From positions 62,001 to 126,000 of the forward strand of contig NZ_PNYB01000014.1 in the NCBI RefSeq assembly GCF_002879855.1: a stretch of DNA of 64,000 bases. Reading direction: 5' to 3'. A program made the position numbers and the translations under genes. Below, one piece after another: positions 53,978 to 63,200 of this stretch. The stretch's first letter is position 1; each line of letters opens with the position of its first letter. This stretch comes from Trinickia soli. GTDB lineage: Bacteria; Pseudomonadota; Gammaproteobacteria; Burkholderiales; Burkholderiaceae. The notes below the pieces were generated by a model that did no database searches, was not told where the DNA came from, and saw only the letters and a list, made by a program, of their open reading frames with translations.

Positions 53978-54637
53978 TCAATGCAGGCCGGCGACGTAAT
54001 CGGCGACCGCTTTGATCTCGCTGTCCGAGAGCCGCGCCGCAATGCCATGCATCGCGTCGTTGTTGTTGCGTGCCCCGGCGCCTTGCTGGAAGGCATGAAG
54101 CTGCGCAACGGTGTAATCGGCCCACTGCCACGACAGCCGCGGGTACTGCACGGGAATGCCCATTCCCGTCGGACCGTGACAGCTCGCGCAGGCCGGCACG
54201 CCCTTGTCGGCGATGCCCGCGCGATAAATCTTTTGGCCCTCAGGCACCGTCGCCGCATCGTGCGCGACGCCCGGCTTCGGCGTTTGCGACGCGAAATACG
54301 CGGCGACGTTAACCATGTCGCTGTCGGACAAGGCGCCCGCCATGCCGGCCATGATTGGATTGTTGCGAGCGGCCGTCTTTGCGCCCGCCTGCACCTTGAA
54401 ATCTTTCAGTTGCTTGACGAGATACGCCTCGTGCTGCCCCGCCAGCTTCGGAAACGACGCGCTCGCGCTGTTGCCGTCGGCTCCGTGGCAGGACGCGCAG
54501 ACCTGCATCGCAATCGCCTGCCCTCGGTTCATGTCCGGCTTCGGTGCATCCGCCGCTCTCGTTTGTGCCGCCAAACTCAACAAACCCGCTGCTGCAACGA
54601 CCTGAAGCACCTTCAAAGACATGCACAGTCGATTCAT
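53978..54637 (-). CDS. Dihaem cytochrome c4
   Basis: This is a 219-residue periplasmic electron carrier with a signal peptide ending QTRAAD and two cytochrome c domains, each with a CASCHG haem site: VCASCHGADGNS near residue 48 and ACASCHGPTGMG near residue 144. Sixth-ligand methionines are available in IMAGMAGALSD and AMHGIAARLSD. The tandem layout is that of cytochrome c4, which donates electrons to terminal oxidases. The ATG at 54637 is chosen over a GTG two codons upstream. It lies beside the system II assembly genes. Confidence 0.93.
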   Translation of the reverse strand: MNRLCMSLKVLQVVAAAGLLSLAAQTRAADAPKPDMNRGQAIAMQVCASCHGADGNSASASFPKLAGQHEAYLVKQLKDFKVQAGAKTAARNNPIMAGMAGALSDSDMVNVAAYFASQTPKPGVAHDAATVPEGQKIYRAGIADKGVPACASCHGPTGMGIPVQYPRLSWQWADYTVAQLHAFQQGAGARNNNDAMHGIAARLSDSEIKAVADYVAGLH

Positions 54638-54861
54638 TCGCACACCCGGTTTCGTCTTGTGAGAATAGAGTGCCCTCCAGCGCCCGGTGTCCGGGCGCCG
54701 CCTTTGCAGGCGCGCAGGATCGCCAAGCGGCCAGGCGAGTTCCCCGAGAGGTCAATGCAAAAACGACGGCGACCTATCGCCGCTAAAAGCCACGCGGCAA
54801 TGAGCCCGAAGCGCTCCGTCATGCTTGGCAAACACCCGGGCCGGCCTTGAGTAAACCGTCG

Positions 54862-54873
54862 TATTGTACAATA
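54862..54873. promoter_or_regulatory. Symmetrical -10 element between divergent cytochrome c4 and engB genes
   Basis: TATTGTACAATA is a perfect 12-base palindrome. It presents TACAAT as a -10 on both strands (54867-54872 plus; 54863-54868 minus), about 95 bases before engB and 225 bases before the cytochrome gene. On the minus strand TCTTGG lies 17 bases further upstream; on the plus strand TTGAGT is present, but with only a 14-base spacer. The remainder of the 54638-54965 gap shows no gene. Confidence 0.45.
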
Positions 54874-54965
54874 ACTCGCTAATCGCCAAGACGCCAGTCG
54901 GGCATGTCCCGGCCTCGTCAGCGCCGTCACCTGGGCCTCGCGCACGCCCTCCTTCCTGTCCCGCC

Positions 54966-55613
54966 ATGGCCTTCCTGCTGCATCAAGCCCGCTTTCACAC
55001 GACCGTCAACCACTTGCGCGACCTGCCCGCCACGGTCCAGCCCGAGATCGCCTTCGCCGGCCGATCGAATGCCGGCAAGTCGACGGCCATCAACCTCCTG
55101 TGCAACCAAAAGCGACTCGCCTTCGCCAGTAAGACGCCAGGCCGCACGCAGCATATCAATTACTTCAGCGTCGGGCCCGAGCGCGAACCGGCCGGCTACC
55201 TCGTCGACCTGCCCGGCTACGGCTATGCCGAAGTGCCCGGCGCCGCCAAGGCGCACTGGGAGGCGCTGCTGGCGAGTTACCTGCAAAGCCGCGCCCAGCT
55301 GCGCGGCATGATCCTGATGATGGATTCGCGCAGGCCGTTGACCGACCTCGACAGACGCATGATCGAGTGGTTTGCGCCGACGGGCAAGCCGATTCACACG
55401 CTGCTGACCAAGTGCGACAAACTGACGCGGCAAGAGTGCGTCAACGCGCTGCGCGCAACGGAAAAAGGTTTGGCTGAATATCGCGCGGCGGGCTACGCGG
55501 GGGAACTCACGGCACAACTGTTTTCGGCGCTCAAACGCGTCGGACTCGACGAAGCGCATGCCCGCATCGAAGGTTGGTTGGCCGCCGGCACGAGTCAGGG
55601 CTCATCGGACTGA
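54966..55613 (+). CDS. engB: Ribosome biogenesis GTPase EngB (YsxC/YihA)
   Basis: EngB is an essential TRAFAC-class GTPase needed for late assembly of the large ribosomal subunit. The 215-residue protein has G1 [10 protein letters not shown] (residues 31-40), G3 [10 protein letters not shown] and G4 TKCDKL. Downstream segments such as SRRPLTDLD are typical of the family. I use the ATG at 54966 because it gives the standard [11 protein letters not shown]-terminus; the frame stays open to 54864, which lies at the putative promoter. Confidence 0.94.
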   Translation: MAFLLHQARFHTTVNHLRDLPATVQPEIAFAGRSNAGKSTAINLLCNQKRLAFASKTPGRTQHINYFSVGPEREPAGYLVDLPGYGYAEVPGAAKAHWEALLASYLQSRAQLRGMILMMDSRRPLTDLDRRMIEWFAPTGKPIHTLLTKCDKLTRQECVNALRATEKGLAEYRAAGYAGELTAQLFSALKRVGLDEAHARIEGWLAAGTSQGSSD

Positions 55614-55751
55614 AATCGGCGCGATGCGGCGCCGGCTGCCAGCAGGACAATCCTCGTGGCCTTGCCTGACGCGGGCACGATGTGCGCGAGCAGCAGGAAT
55701 CGATGCGGCACAGCGTCGCGGCGCGAGTGGCTAAAAATTACAAAGAATCGA

Positions 55752-55782
55752 AATAAAAAAACCCGCCGAACGTCGGCGGGTT
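55752..55782 (-). terminator. Intrinsic terminator on the minus strand, engB-hemB gap
   Basis: On the minus strand AACCCGCCGA pairs with TCGGCGGGTT over a three-base loop, followed by TTTTTTATTT. The U tract is only on the minus-strand side, so it cannot serve engB. It ends the candidate small RNA. Confidence 0.88.
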
Positions 55783-55880
55783 AAACAGCCTAATCGAAAA
55801 AACGACAGGCACCCGCTCAGGGAGGAGAAGCGGGGAGGTCCGCAGCATGCGCTCATCGAGAGGCACGCGCTTCGCTCGAT
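55752..55880 (-). ncRNA. Candidate small RNA between engB and hemB
   Basis: Both flanking genes are on the plus strand, yet the minus strand carries a -10-like TATGAT (55885-55890, preceded by TGG), an AUCGAG/CUCGAU stem near the predicted 5' end, a hairpin at 55812-55834 whose 7-bp stem (CCCGCUU/GAGCGGG) presents the loop CUCCUCCCU, and a strong terminator. The loop is complementary to a Shine-Dalgarno sequence. The architecture is that of an antisense-type regulatory RNA of about 125-130 nucleotides. No -35 is convincing. Confidence 0.6.
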
Positions 55881-55950
55881 CGCTATCATATACCATTGTT
55901 TGCAAAAGTTTTTGCGCCGACTCTCTCGGCGTTTCCCACCAATTCGATAG

Positions 55951-56961
<1,011 letters not shown>

Positions 56962-57094
56962 CCTGTGCAGCGTCTGCGCGCGCATGAAATGTGGCCTTAT
57001 CGCGGCGGCCGAACCGTGTGCGAGGGCCGCATTTCGATTTCGTGCAGGTAGGCATGTGGCGCCCGAACCGTACCTGTGACTGAGCGCTCGGACG

Positions 57095-57607
57095 TCAGCG
57101 CTTCACAGAGTCGAAAACGCGCAGTTCCTGCCAGTTCGATTTGCTCTTCGGAATAAATTCGTGCACGTGCGCGTACGAAACCTGGTATTGGTCGTGCGCA
57201 CGCGCATTGGCGAATACCAGATGGAAGGCGACGTCGAAGTCGGTCTCGTTATGGAGATATGGCACCTGCTGGTGGCGTTTTAGACCGGTCGCCAAGACGG
57301 TTGCCGTGAAAGAGAGCTCACCTGGATGCTTATGGACACTGAGGTACTCCTTACCGAGCCGCAATTGTTTCTGAACAGCTATTTGGCTGTGGTCTTTAAG
57401 CGTGATGTAGATATCGTGATAAATTGGCCTATCGCGCGAGGTCGGTGCATGAGGCGCAGTTGAAGTGTCTCCCGTGTTTGAAGCATCACCCGTAGCTGAA
57501 GCAGTGCCCGCGGTTGGCGTATCACCCGTGGTTTGCGCCAAAGCGATTGGGCTGGCAAAAGCGAGCGTGAGCAGAGAAAGGAGCAATGCGGGAGCGAGGC
57601 GTCTCAT
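57095..57607 (-). CDS. Hypothetical secreted protein
   Basis: I do not recognise this 170-residue protein. It has a clear signal peptide, MRRLAPALLLSLLTLAFASP with cleavage near ALAQ, then a low-complexity Thr/Ala/Gly stretch with repeated TGD units (residues ~25-55), then a compact domain of about 110 residues starting DRPIYHDIYITLKDHSQIAV and ending RVFDSVKR, with several His, Tyr and Phe. The ATG at 57607 has an AAGGA ribosome-binding site. It is less GC-rich by eye than its neighbours, converges on hemB and lies downstream of dsbD, which suggests a lineage-specific insertion. Confidence 0.65.
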   Translation of the reverse strand: MRRLAPALLLSLLTLAFASPIALAQTTGDTPTAGTASATGDASNTGDTSTAPHAPTSRDRPIYHDIYITLKDHSQIAVQKQLRLGKEYLSVHKHPGELSFTATVLATGLKRHQQVPYLHNETDFDVAFHLVFANARAHDQYQVSYAHVHEFIPKSKSNWQELRVFDSVKR

Positions 57608-57659
57608 CGATTCTTCCTTTTGCAGTGACATTAATCGCTCCGCCATCACACGAAGGAGA

Positions 57660-57815
57660 TTATTCGTCGATTAATGAAGTGCTGTAAATGGGATAACCTA
57701 TTCCGCCCCGCCAATACCTCGCAGGGTCCTGACCAGTATAGTAGACCTGAATGATGGGCAAGCAGCCGTTGTCATCTAATACGGAAGCGATATTCACTAT
57801 CTGAATGATGGGCAT
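57660..57815 (-). CDS. Possible small or remnant ORF between dsbD and the secreted-protein gene
   Basis: This is a 51-residue reading frame of unknown function. It contains an 18-residue in-frame repeat unit: PIIQIVNI and PIIQVYYT recur exactly 54 bases apart, over a 14-base identical DNA repeat (57747-57760 and 57801-57814). That periodicity suggests genuine coding origin. There is no ribosome-binding site before the ATG and the frame is open upstream into dsbD, so it may be the 3' remnant of a larger gene. It ends 53 bases before the start of the secreted-protein gene. Confidence 0.3.
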   Translation of the reverse strand: MPIIQIVNIASVLDDNGCLPIIQVYYTGQDPARYWRGGIGYPIYSTSLIDE

Positions 57816-57897
57816 TGACGGTTCGACTTGAAGTAGTCCATCAAGGCGATGTCCCGCGTTGCGCGTCGCGTAATTTGTAATTTGTGGTCTGCGACTG

Positions 57898-59763
57898 CTA
57901 CGACTGCAATGCGGGCGCGACGCGGTCGAGGCTACGTAAGAACGAATCGGCCGACTCGTAGCCCACCACACGCAGGACTTCCTTTCCCGCTCGATCGAAG
58001 AAGATAATGCCCGGTGGGCCGAACAGATCGAAACGCTTTAGCAGCGCCCGATCGTCGACATTGTTCGCCGTGACGTCTGCACGTAGCAGTTGAAGCTGCG
58101 CAAGACGCGCTTGCACTCGCTTATCCGAGAACGTAAAACGCTCCATCTCCTTGCAGCTCACGCACCAATCCGCATAGAAATCGAGCATCGCGGGCCGGCC
58201 TTGCGTCCTCAGCAATGCGTCGAGTTTGGTCGAAGACTGAACGGGAGCAAATGCTTCCTGTGCGAGCTTGGCGGCGCTCGGGGCCGTCGACTCGCCGCTC
58301 GCACGTGCGGCCAGTACGGCCAACGGACGCACCGGATCGCCCGACCCGGCCGCAAGGCCGACGAGCAGCGCGGCCGCCCAGATGGTCAGCGCCGCGCCGA
58401 CGCCGCGGCCCAACCTGCGCCAGATAGAGGGGCCGCCCGCGTTCGGCGTGAATAGACCCAACGCCGCTGCCGCAATCAGGAGCCACAGCGCCGCGAGCAG
58501 CATCTGCACCGTCGGTGCTAACACCGGCCATACGATCCAGAGTGCCGCGGCCAGCAGCACGACGCCGAAAAACACCTTCACGCCGTCCATCCACGCACCG
58601 GCACGCGGCAACAAGGTACCGGCGCCGAGCCCGATGATCAACAGCGGCACGCCCAACCCGAGTCCCATCGAGAAAAGTGCGGCCGCGCCCAAAACAGCGT
58701 TGCCTGTATGGGCGATAAAGGCCAGCACGGCAAACAGCGGTGCGGTCATGCATGCTCCGACGACTAAGGCGGAGAGCGCCCCCATTACCGCCACCGCCGC
58801 GAACGTCCCCCCGGAGCGACGGTTCGAGGCTTGCGATACGCGATCCTGCCAGCGCTGCGGCAGCACGAGATCGAAGCCCGCTATCAGCGTCATCGCGAAC
58901 ACCGTCAGCAATACCGCGAACGTCCCCAACACCCATGCGTTCTGCAGCCACGCGCCGAGCGATTGCCCGGCGAGTGCGGCCGCAATGCCGAGCACCGTGT
59001 AGACGAGCGACATCCCGATGACATATGACAACGACAGCGCGAAGCCACGGCCATGCGTCACTTTGCCACCCTGTCCGATGATGATCGCGGACACGATCGG
59101 AATCATGGGATAGGAGCACGGGAGCAGGCTAAGGACGAGTCCGGCCAAAAAGTAGAGGCCGACCGTCGCCGCGAAACTACCGCCTTGTAGCAGCGACTGC
59201 GCATAATCGGCGCTCGTGACCCGTTCGTACCAAGACGAGGACACGCGAGGATCCGCGTTTGCCGCGGACTGCGCAGCCCCGGCCGACCCGTCCCCCACAT
59301 TCAGCGCCACGCCGCTGACGTGGTAGACGTGCTCTGCGGGCGGATAGCAGATGCCCGCATCCGCGCATCCCTGCGAAGTGACAACCAAATCGAATGGCCC
59401 CGAGGCCGCTTGCACGGGCACGCGGACGGTCAAGTCGCCGCGATAGGTTTCGACGTTCTTTTGAAATGTGGGATCAAACTTGACATGGCCGGCCGGCAGC
59501 TGCGCAGCGCCGAGGGTAGCGGTTCCGCTCTTCGTCGCAAATTGAAAACGTTCGCGATAAAGGTAATACCCATCCGCGATCTTGAAATGGACGTCGACTT
59601 CGTGCGGCTGTTCATCCGCACTGAACCGGAATGCGACGGACGGATCGAGGAAGTCATCCGCGCGCGCGGGATTACTGAGCCCTGCGCCGAGGCAGATGAA
59701 GGCGACGATGAATAACGCCAACCGCGCAAACGCGCGCGTCAGCTTGGAAAACGGCTTAAACAT
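57898..59763 (-). CDS. dsbD: Thiol:disulfide interchange protein DsbD
   Basis: DsbD moves electrons from cytoplasmic thioredoxin to periplasmic DsbC and the cytochrome c thiol-reduction branch. The 621-residue precursor has a signal peptide of about 35 residues, an N-terminal alpha domain with the CADAGICYPP cysteine pair, a membrane beta domain of eight helices with cysteines in LSLLPCSYPMIPI and VVGACMTAPLF, and a C-terminal thioredoxin-like domain with DFYADWCVSCKEM. All six redox cysteines are present. The ATG at 59763 overlaps the cutA stop. Its client system, resB-ccsB, is nearby. Confidence 0.96.
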   Translation of the reverse strand: MFKPFSKLTRAFARLALFIVAFICLGAGLSNPARADDFLDPSVAFRFSADEQPHEVDVHFKIADGYYLYRERFQFATKSGTATLGAAQLPAGHVKFDPTFQKNVETYRGDLTVRVPVQAASGPFDLVVTSQGCADAGICYPPAEHVYHVSGVALNVGDGSAGAAQSAANADPRVSSSWYERVTSADYAQSLLQGGSFAATVGLYFLAGLVLSLLPCSYPMIPIVSAIIIGQGGKVTHGRGFALSLSYVIGMSLVYTVLGIAAALAGQSLGAWLQNAWVLGTFAVLLTVFAMTLIAGFDLVLPQRWQDRVSQASNRRSGGTFAAVAVMGALSALVVGACMTAPLFAVLAFIAHTGNAVLGAAALFSMGLGLGVPLLIIGLGAGTLLPRAGAWMDGVKVFFGVVLLAAALWIVWPVLAPTVQMLLAALWLLIAAAALGLFTPNAGGPSIWRRLGRGVGAALTIWAAALLVGLAAGSGDPVRPLAVLAARASGESTAPSAAKLAQEAFAPVQSSTKLDALLRTQGRPAMLDFYADWCVSCKEMERFTFSDKRVQARLAQLQLLRADVTANNVDDRALLKRFDLFGPPGIIFFDRAGKEVLRVVGYESADSFLRSLDRVAPALQS

Positions 59764-60088
59764 GTGTCGGTCGATGCGTTTCGGTCTCCACCCACTGTGC
59801 ATAACCGGCCGATCCGGCGGCTTGCCATGAGAGGACTTCAGGCGTCTCGTAAGGATGGTTGGCGAGAATGAATTGTTCGAGCTCGTACGAACGTGCGACG
59901 CTGGTTTTGAACAGCAATTGGATTTCGTCTGCTGTTTCGATTTGCCCTTTCCAACGATAGCGCGAGCGCACTGCGCCAAGCTCGGTCACGCAAGCGGCGA
60001 GGCGTTCGTCGAGCGCCGCCTCTGCAAGCCTTTGCGCCGAATCGGCGTCAGGCAGCGTGGTCAGCACGAGCACGACAGGAGGGAGCAC
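59756..60088 (-). CDS. cutA: Divalent-cation tolerance protein CutA
   Basis: CutA1 is a small trimeric ferredoxin-like protein linked to copper tolerance in E. coli, of uncertain biochemical role. The 110-residue protein has the family segments VVLVLTTLPDADSAQRLAEAAL, RLAACV, YRWKGQIETADEIQLLFKT and the conserved HPYETPEVL motif. It overlaps the start of dsbD by eight bases, and the cutA-dsbD pair is a common arrangement. The 242-base gap to rplQ holds the rplQ terminator and presumably the cutA promoter. Confidence 0.93.
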   Translation of the reverse strand: MLPPVVLVLTTLPDADSAQRLAEAALDERLAACVTELGAVRSRYRWKGQIETADEIQLLFKTSVARSYELEQFILANHPYETPEVLSWQAAGSAGYAQWVETETHRPTHV

Positions 60089-60251
60089 GGCGTCAGCACC
60101 TCGATAGAAATTCAGTCCGGCAGGACTCGGTACGCCGCTATCGTATCACCGACCGTGATCAGGCCGCCGGCGCGGCGCGACTGAAACCAGCGACGGTTTC
60201 GTTCCGCCTGTGACACATTCGTCTTGCCCCCTCATGCAAGCACGCCATCCC

Positions 60252-60288
60252 AAAATACAAAAAGGGCCAAGCTCACGCTTGACCCCTT
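60252..60288 (-). terminator. Terminator of the alpha (ribosomal protein) operon after rplQ
   Basis: The minus strand forms an approximately 11-bp stem, AAGGGGTCAAGC paired with GCTTGGCCCTT, over a short loop, followed by TTTTTGTATTTT. It lies about 43 bases after the rplQ stop and closes the ribosomal operon. Confidence 0.85.
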
Positions 60289-60330
60289 ATGCGGAACAGC
60301 CGGCTGGCGTGCGTACGCACGCCGCACCGC

Positions 60331-60726
60331 TTATTCAGCTTCTTGCACTTCTTCGGCTTCCACCGGTTCCGGGCGGTCGAGCAACTCGACGAGCGCCATG
60401 GGCGCGTTGTCGCCAACACGGAAACCGAACTTCAGGATACGGAGGTAGCCGCCCGGACGGTTCGCGAAACGCGGACCGAGCACGTCGAACAGCTTCGTGA
60501 CGGAGTCACGATCGCGCAGGCGGTTGAACGCCAGACGACGGTTTGCGAGCGAAGGCTTCTTGCCGAGCGTGATGAGGGGCTCGACAACCTTGCGCAGTTC
60601 CTTCGCCTTCGGCAGCGTCGTCTTGATGACTTCGTGCTCGATGAGCGAGTTGGACATGTTACGGAGCATTGCCAGACGGTGGCTGCTCGTGCGGTTCAGT
60701 TTCCGCAGACCATGACGGTGACGCAT
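60331..60726 (-). CDS. rplQ: 50S ribosomal protein L17
   Basis: L17 is a large-subunit protein near the peptide exit tunnel. The 131-residue protein begins [20 protein letters not shown], the family's near-invariant start, and has [19 protein letters not shown] and the C-terminal [16 protein letters not shown] short acidic tail follows. It is the last gene of the alpha operon but is separated from rpoA by a strong terminator-like hairpin. Confidence 0.98.
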   Translation of the reverse strand: MRHRHGLRKLNRTSSHRLAMLRNMSNSLIEHEVIKTTLPKAKELRKVVEPLITLGKKPSLANRRLAFNRLRDRDSVTKLFDVLGPRFANRPGGYLRILKFGFRVGDNAPMALVELLDRPEPVEAEEVQEAE

Positions 60727-60813
60727 TTCAATTTCCTTGATTCGAAGTTTTGATCCAGCTCTTCTATCGTCCGTCCGTCACATGATTCGGCGACGAGGAC
60801 ACGGGCCGGTATG

Positions 60814-60856
60814 AAAAAAAGACAAGACGCGGATTTTAAAGGAAAATCCGCGTCTT
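60814..60856 (-). terminator. Terminator/attenuator between rpoA and rplQ
   Basis: On the minus strand AAGACGCGGATTTT pairs perfectly with AAAATCCGCGTCTT across a five-base loop, then GTC and seven Ts (60814-60820). This is a 14-bp intrinsic terminator located after rpoA and before rplQ, inside a single operon. It should lower rplQ transcription relative to rpoA unless rplQ has its own promoter in the 87 bases that remain. Confidence 0.85.
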
Positions 60857-60888
60857 CGCCAGACGTCGGGGCGCCTGCTCCGGCGGCT

Positions 60889-61866
60889 TTACTTGTCGAG
60901 ACCGGCCGGCGGCCAGTTCTCGAGTTTCATACCGAGCGTCAAACCGCGCGAAGCGAGCACTTCTTTGATCTCGTTCAGCGACTTGCGACCCAGGTTCGGC
61001 GTCTTCAACAACTCGTTTTCCGTGCGTTGGATCAGATCGCCGATGTAGTAGATGTTCTCGGCCTTCAGGCAGTTGGCCGAGCGCACCGTCAGCTCGAGAT
61101 CGTCCACCGGACGCAGCAGGATCGGATCGATCTGCGGCGCGCGCGACGGGGCCTCAGCGGCGGCTTCCGTGCCTTCCAGGGCCGCAAATACGGCCAGCTG
61201 GTCGACGAGGATGCGTGCCGATTGACGAATCGCTTCCTCAGGCGAGATCACGCCGTTGGTCTCGATGTTCATCACGAGCTTGTCCAGGTCGGTACGTTGC
61301 TCGACCCGTGCGCTTTCGACTGCATAGCTCACGCGGCGAACCGGCGAGAACGACGCGTCGAGGACGATCCGACCGATGATCTTGGCCGTTTCCTCGCCAT
61401 AGCGGCGAACGTTGCCCGGCACATAGCCGCGACCCTTCTCGACCTTGATCTGCACGTCGAGCTTGCCGCCCTTCGACAGATGCGCCACGACGTGATCGGG
61501 GTTGATGACTTCGCAATCGTGCGGCAACTCGATGTCGCGCGCCGTCACGACGCCTTCGCCTTCCTTGCGCAGCGTGACCGTCACTTCGTCACGGTTGTGC
61601 AGCTTGAATACGACGCCCTTCAGGTTCAGCAACAGATTAACGACGTCTTCCTGCACGCCGTCGATCGTGGAGTACTCATGCACGACACCTGCGATCGTCA
61701 CTTCGGTCGGGGCATAACCGACCATCGACGACAGCAGGACGCGCCGGAGCGCGTTGCCCAAAGTGTGGCCGTAACCGCGTTCGAACGGTTCCATGACCAC
61801 TTTCGCATGGCTCTCGCCCAGCGATTCAACAGCAATGATTTTGGGCTTCAACAAACTGGTTTGCAT
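60889..61866 (-). CDS. rpoA: RNA polymerase alpha subunit
   Basis: Alpha nucleates core RNA polymerase assembly and contacts UP elements and activators. The 325-residue protein has the N-terminal dimerisation domain with [21 protein letters not shown] and [12 protein letters not shown], and the C-terminal DNA-binding domain with [39 protein letters not shown]. The segment linking the two domains is Ala/Glu-rich. It follows rpsD in the alpha operon. Confidence 0.98.
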   Translation of the reverse strand: MQTSLLKPKIIAVESLGESHAKVVMEPFERGYGHTLGNALRRVLLSSMVGYAPTEVTIAGVVHEYSTIDGVQEDVVNLLLNLKGVVFKLHNRDEVTVTLRKEGEGVVTARDIELPHDCEVINPDHVVAHLSKGGKLDVQIKVEKGRGYVPGNVRRYGEETAKIIGRIVLDASFSPVRRVSYAVESARVEQRTDLDKLVMNIETNGVISPEEAIRQSARILVDQLAVFAALEGTEAAAEAPSRAPQIDPILLRPVDDLELTVRSANCLKAENIYYIGDLIQRTENELLKTPNLGRKSLNEIKEVLASRGLTLGMKLENWPPAGLDK

Positions 61867-61885
61867 AGGTTTTCCTTTTCAATAC

Positions 61886-61944
61886 CCTCGGCTCGTTACA
61901 CCGATAAGGCTGACCGGTAACACCCTAAAAATAAACAGCCGAGG
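61886..61944 (-). promoter_or_regulatory. Folded intercistronic region between rpsD and rpoA
   Basis: CCTCGGCT (61886-61893) and AGCCGAGG (61937-61944) form an outer 8-bp stem, and GTTACACCG and CGGTAAC form an inner, imperfect one. On the minus strand it lies just before rpoA (start 61866). There is no terminal U tract, so it might be an mRNA processing or translational control element. It is low-confidence structure. Confidence 0.35.
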
Positions 61945-61990
61945 CACACCCTTGCGCAATGCAATCGAGGTACCCCGGCCGTAAATACGA

Positions 61991-62614
61991 TTAGCGCGAA
62001 TACAATTCGACGATCAGGCTTTCGTTGATGTCGCCGGCGATATCGCTACGTTCCGGCATTTGCTTGAACGTGCCTTCGAACTTCTTCGCATCGACCGCAA
62101 CCCAGCTCGCCATGCCGCTTTGCTCAGCCAGCGACAAGGCTTCGAGAATGCGCGCTTGCTTCTTGGCTTGCTCGCGCACGGCCACGACGTCGCCCGCCTT
62201 CACTTGCAGCGAAGGAATATTCGCAACCTGGCCGTTCACCGTGATCGCCTTGTGGCTCACGAGTTGGCGCGCTTCAGCGCGCGTGGAGCCGAAGCCCATG
62301 CGATAGACGACGTTATCGAGGCGCGACTCGAGCAATTGCAGCAGGTTTTCACCCGTGTTGCCCTTGCGACGGTCGGCTTCCGCGAAATAGCGGCGGAACT
62401 GACGCTCCAGCACGCCGTAGATACGCTTCACTTTTTGCTTTTCGCGAAGCTGCGTGCCGTAGTCGGACGTACGAGCGCCCGAGGTACGGCCGTGCTGGCC
62501 CGGCTTGCTGTCGAGCTTGCACTTGTCGGCGAGCGAACGACGCGCGCTCTTCAGGAACAGATCGGTGCCTTCACGGCGGGACAACTTGGCTTTAGGGCCG
62601 GTATAGCGTGCCAC
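61991..62614 (-). CDS. rpsD: 30S ribosomal protein S4
   Basis: S4 nucleates small-subunit assembly and, in E. coli, represses the alpha operon. The 207-residue protein starts at a GTG (62614) giving [16 protein letters not shown]; the GGAAGGA ribosome-binding site is seven bases upstream. The S4 RNA-binding domain shows [18 protein letters not shown] and the following [17 protein letters not shown]. The apparent ATG 10 codons upstream is not used because it breaks the family N-terminus. Confidence 0.97.
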   Translation of the reverse strand: MARYTGPKAKLSRREGTDLFLKSARRSLADKCKLDSKPGQHGRTSGARTSDYGTQLREKQKVKRIYGVLERQFRRYFAEADRRKGNTGENLLQLLESRLDNVVYRMGFGSTRAEARQLVSHKAITVNGQVANIPSLQVKAGDVVAVREQAKKQARILEALSLAEQSGMASWVAVDAKKFEGTFKQMPERSDIAGDINESLIVELYSR

Positions 62615-62719
62615 TTTGCATTCCTTCCAGGTTTGATCACGCAAACTTGCGTCTGCGCTAGTCCGTGCCCGATGCGGGCCGAACGGTGGGCTTAGTCAAA
62701 CAAACTGCATACGCAAATA

Positions 62720-62749
62720 GCCTGCTGGCGCACAGGTGCGCCAGCAGGC
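62720..62749 (-). promoter_or_regulatory. Strong hairpin between rpsK and rpsD
   Basis: GCCTGCTGGCGCA (62720-62732) pairs perfectly with TGCGCCAGCAGGC (62737-62749) over a four-base loop, a 13-bp stem in the 153-base gap before rpsD. On the minus strand it is followed by TATTTGCG, too few Ts for a typical terminator. It may be an attenuator or an mRNA stabiliser. Confidence 0.55.
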
Positions 62750-62767
62750 GTCATACTGGCGCTCGTC

Positions 62768-63172
62768 TTAGATGCGACGGCGCTTCGGCGGACGGCAGCC
62801 GTTGTGCGGAACGGGCGTCACGTCGGAGATTGCCGTGATCTTGATGCCAAGACCATGCAATGCGCGCACCGCCGATTCGCGACCGGGGCCGGGGCCCTTG
62901 ATCCGCACTTCGAGGTTCTTCACGCCGTATTCCATCGCCACGCGACCGGCCGACTCAGCTGCAACCTGCGCCGCGAACGGCGTCGATTTGCGCGAGCCCT
63001 TGAAGCCCTGGCCACCCGACGTTGCCCAGGCAAGCGCGTTGCCTTGACGATCGGTGATCGTGATGATGGTGTTGTTGAACGACGCGTGAACGTGAACCAC
63101 GCCCTCGGCGACGTTCTTCTTGACCTTCTTGCGAACGCGTTGCGCCGCGGTGTTGTTCGAAGCCTTAGCCAT
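62768..63172 (-). CDS. rpsK: 30S ribosomal protein S11
   Basis: S11 lies at the platform of the small subunit near the anticodon. The 134-residue protein has [44 protein letters not shown] and the invariant C-terminal [18 protein letters not shown]. It follows rpsM by 28 bases on the minus strand. Confidence 0.98.
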   Translation of the reverse strand: MAKASNNTAAQRVRKKVKKNVAEGVVHVHASFNNTIITITDRQGNALAWATSGGQGFKGSRKSTPFAAQVAAESAGRVAMEYGVKNLEVRIKGPGPGRESAVRALHGLGIKITAISDVTPVPHNGCRPPKRRRI

Positions 63173-63200
63173 TACGTTTTCCTGTAACTGTCAGTCGCGC

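Noticed and set aside
56985-57040. hemB terminator
   Set aside because: An imperfect inverted repeat (GAAATG-GGCC ... GGCC-CATTTC) is present after hemB, but its loop is long and it has no U tract.
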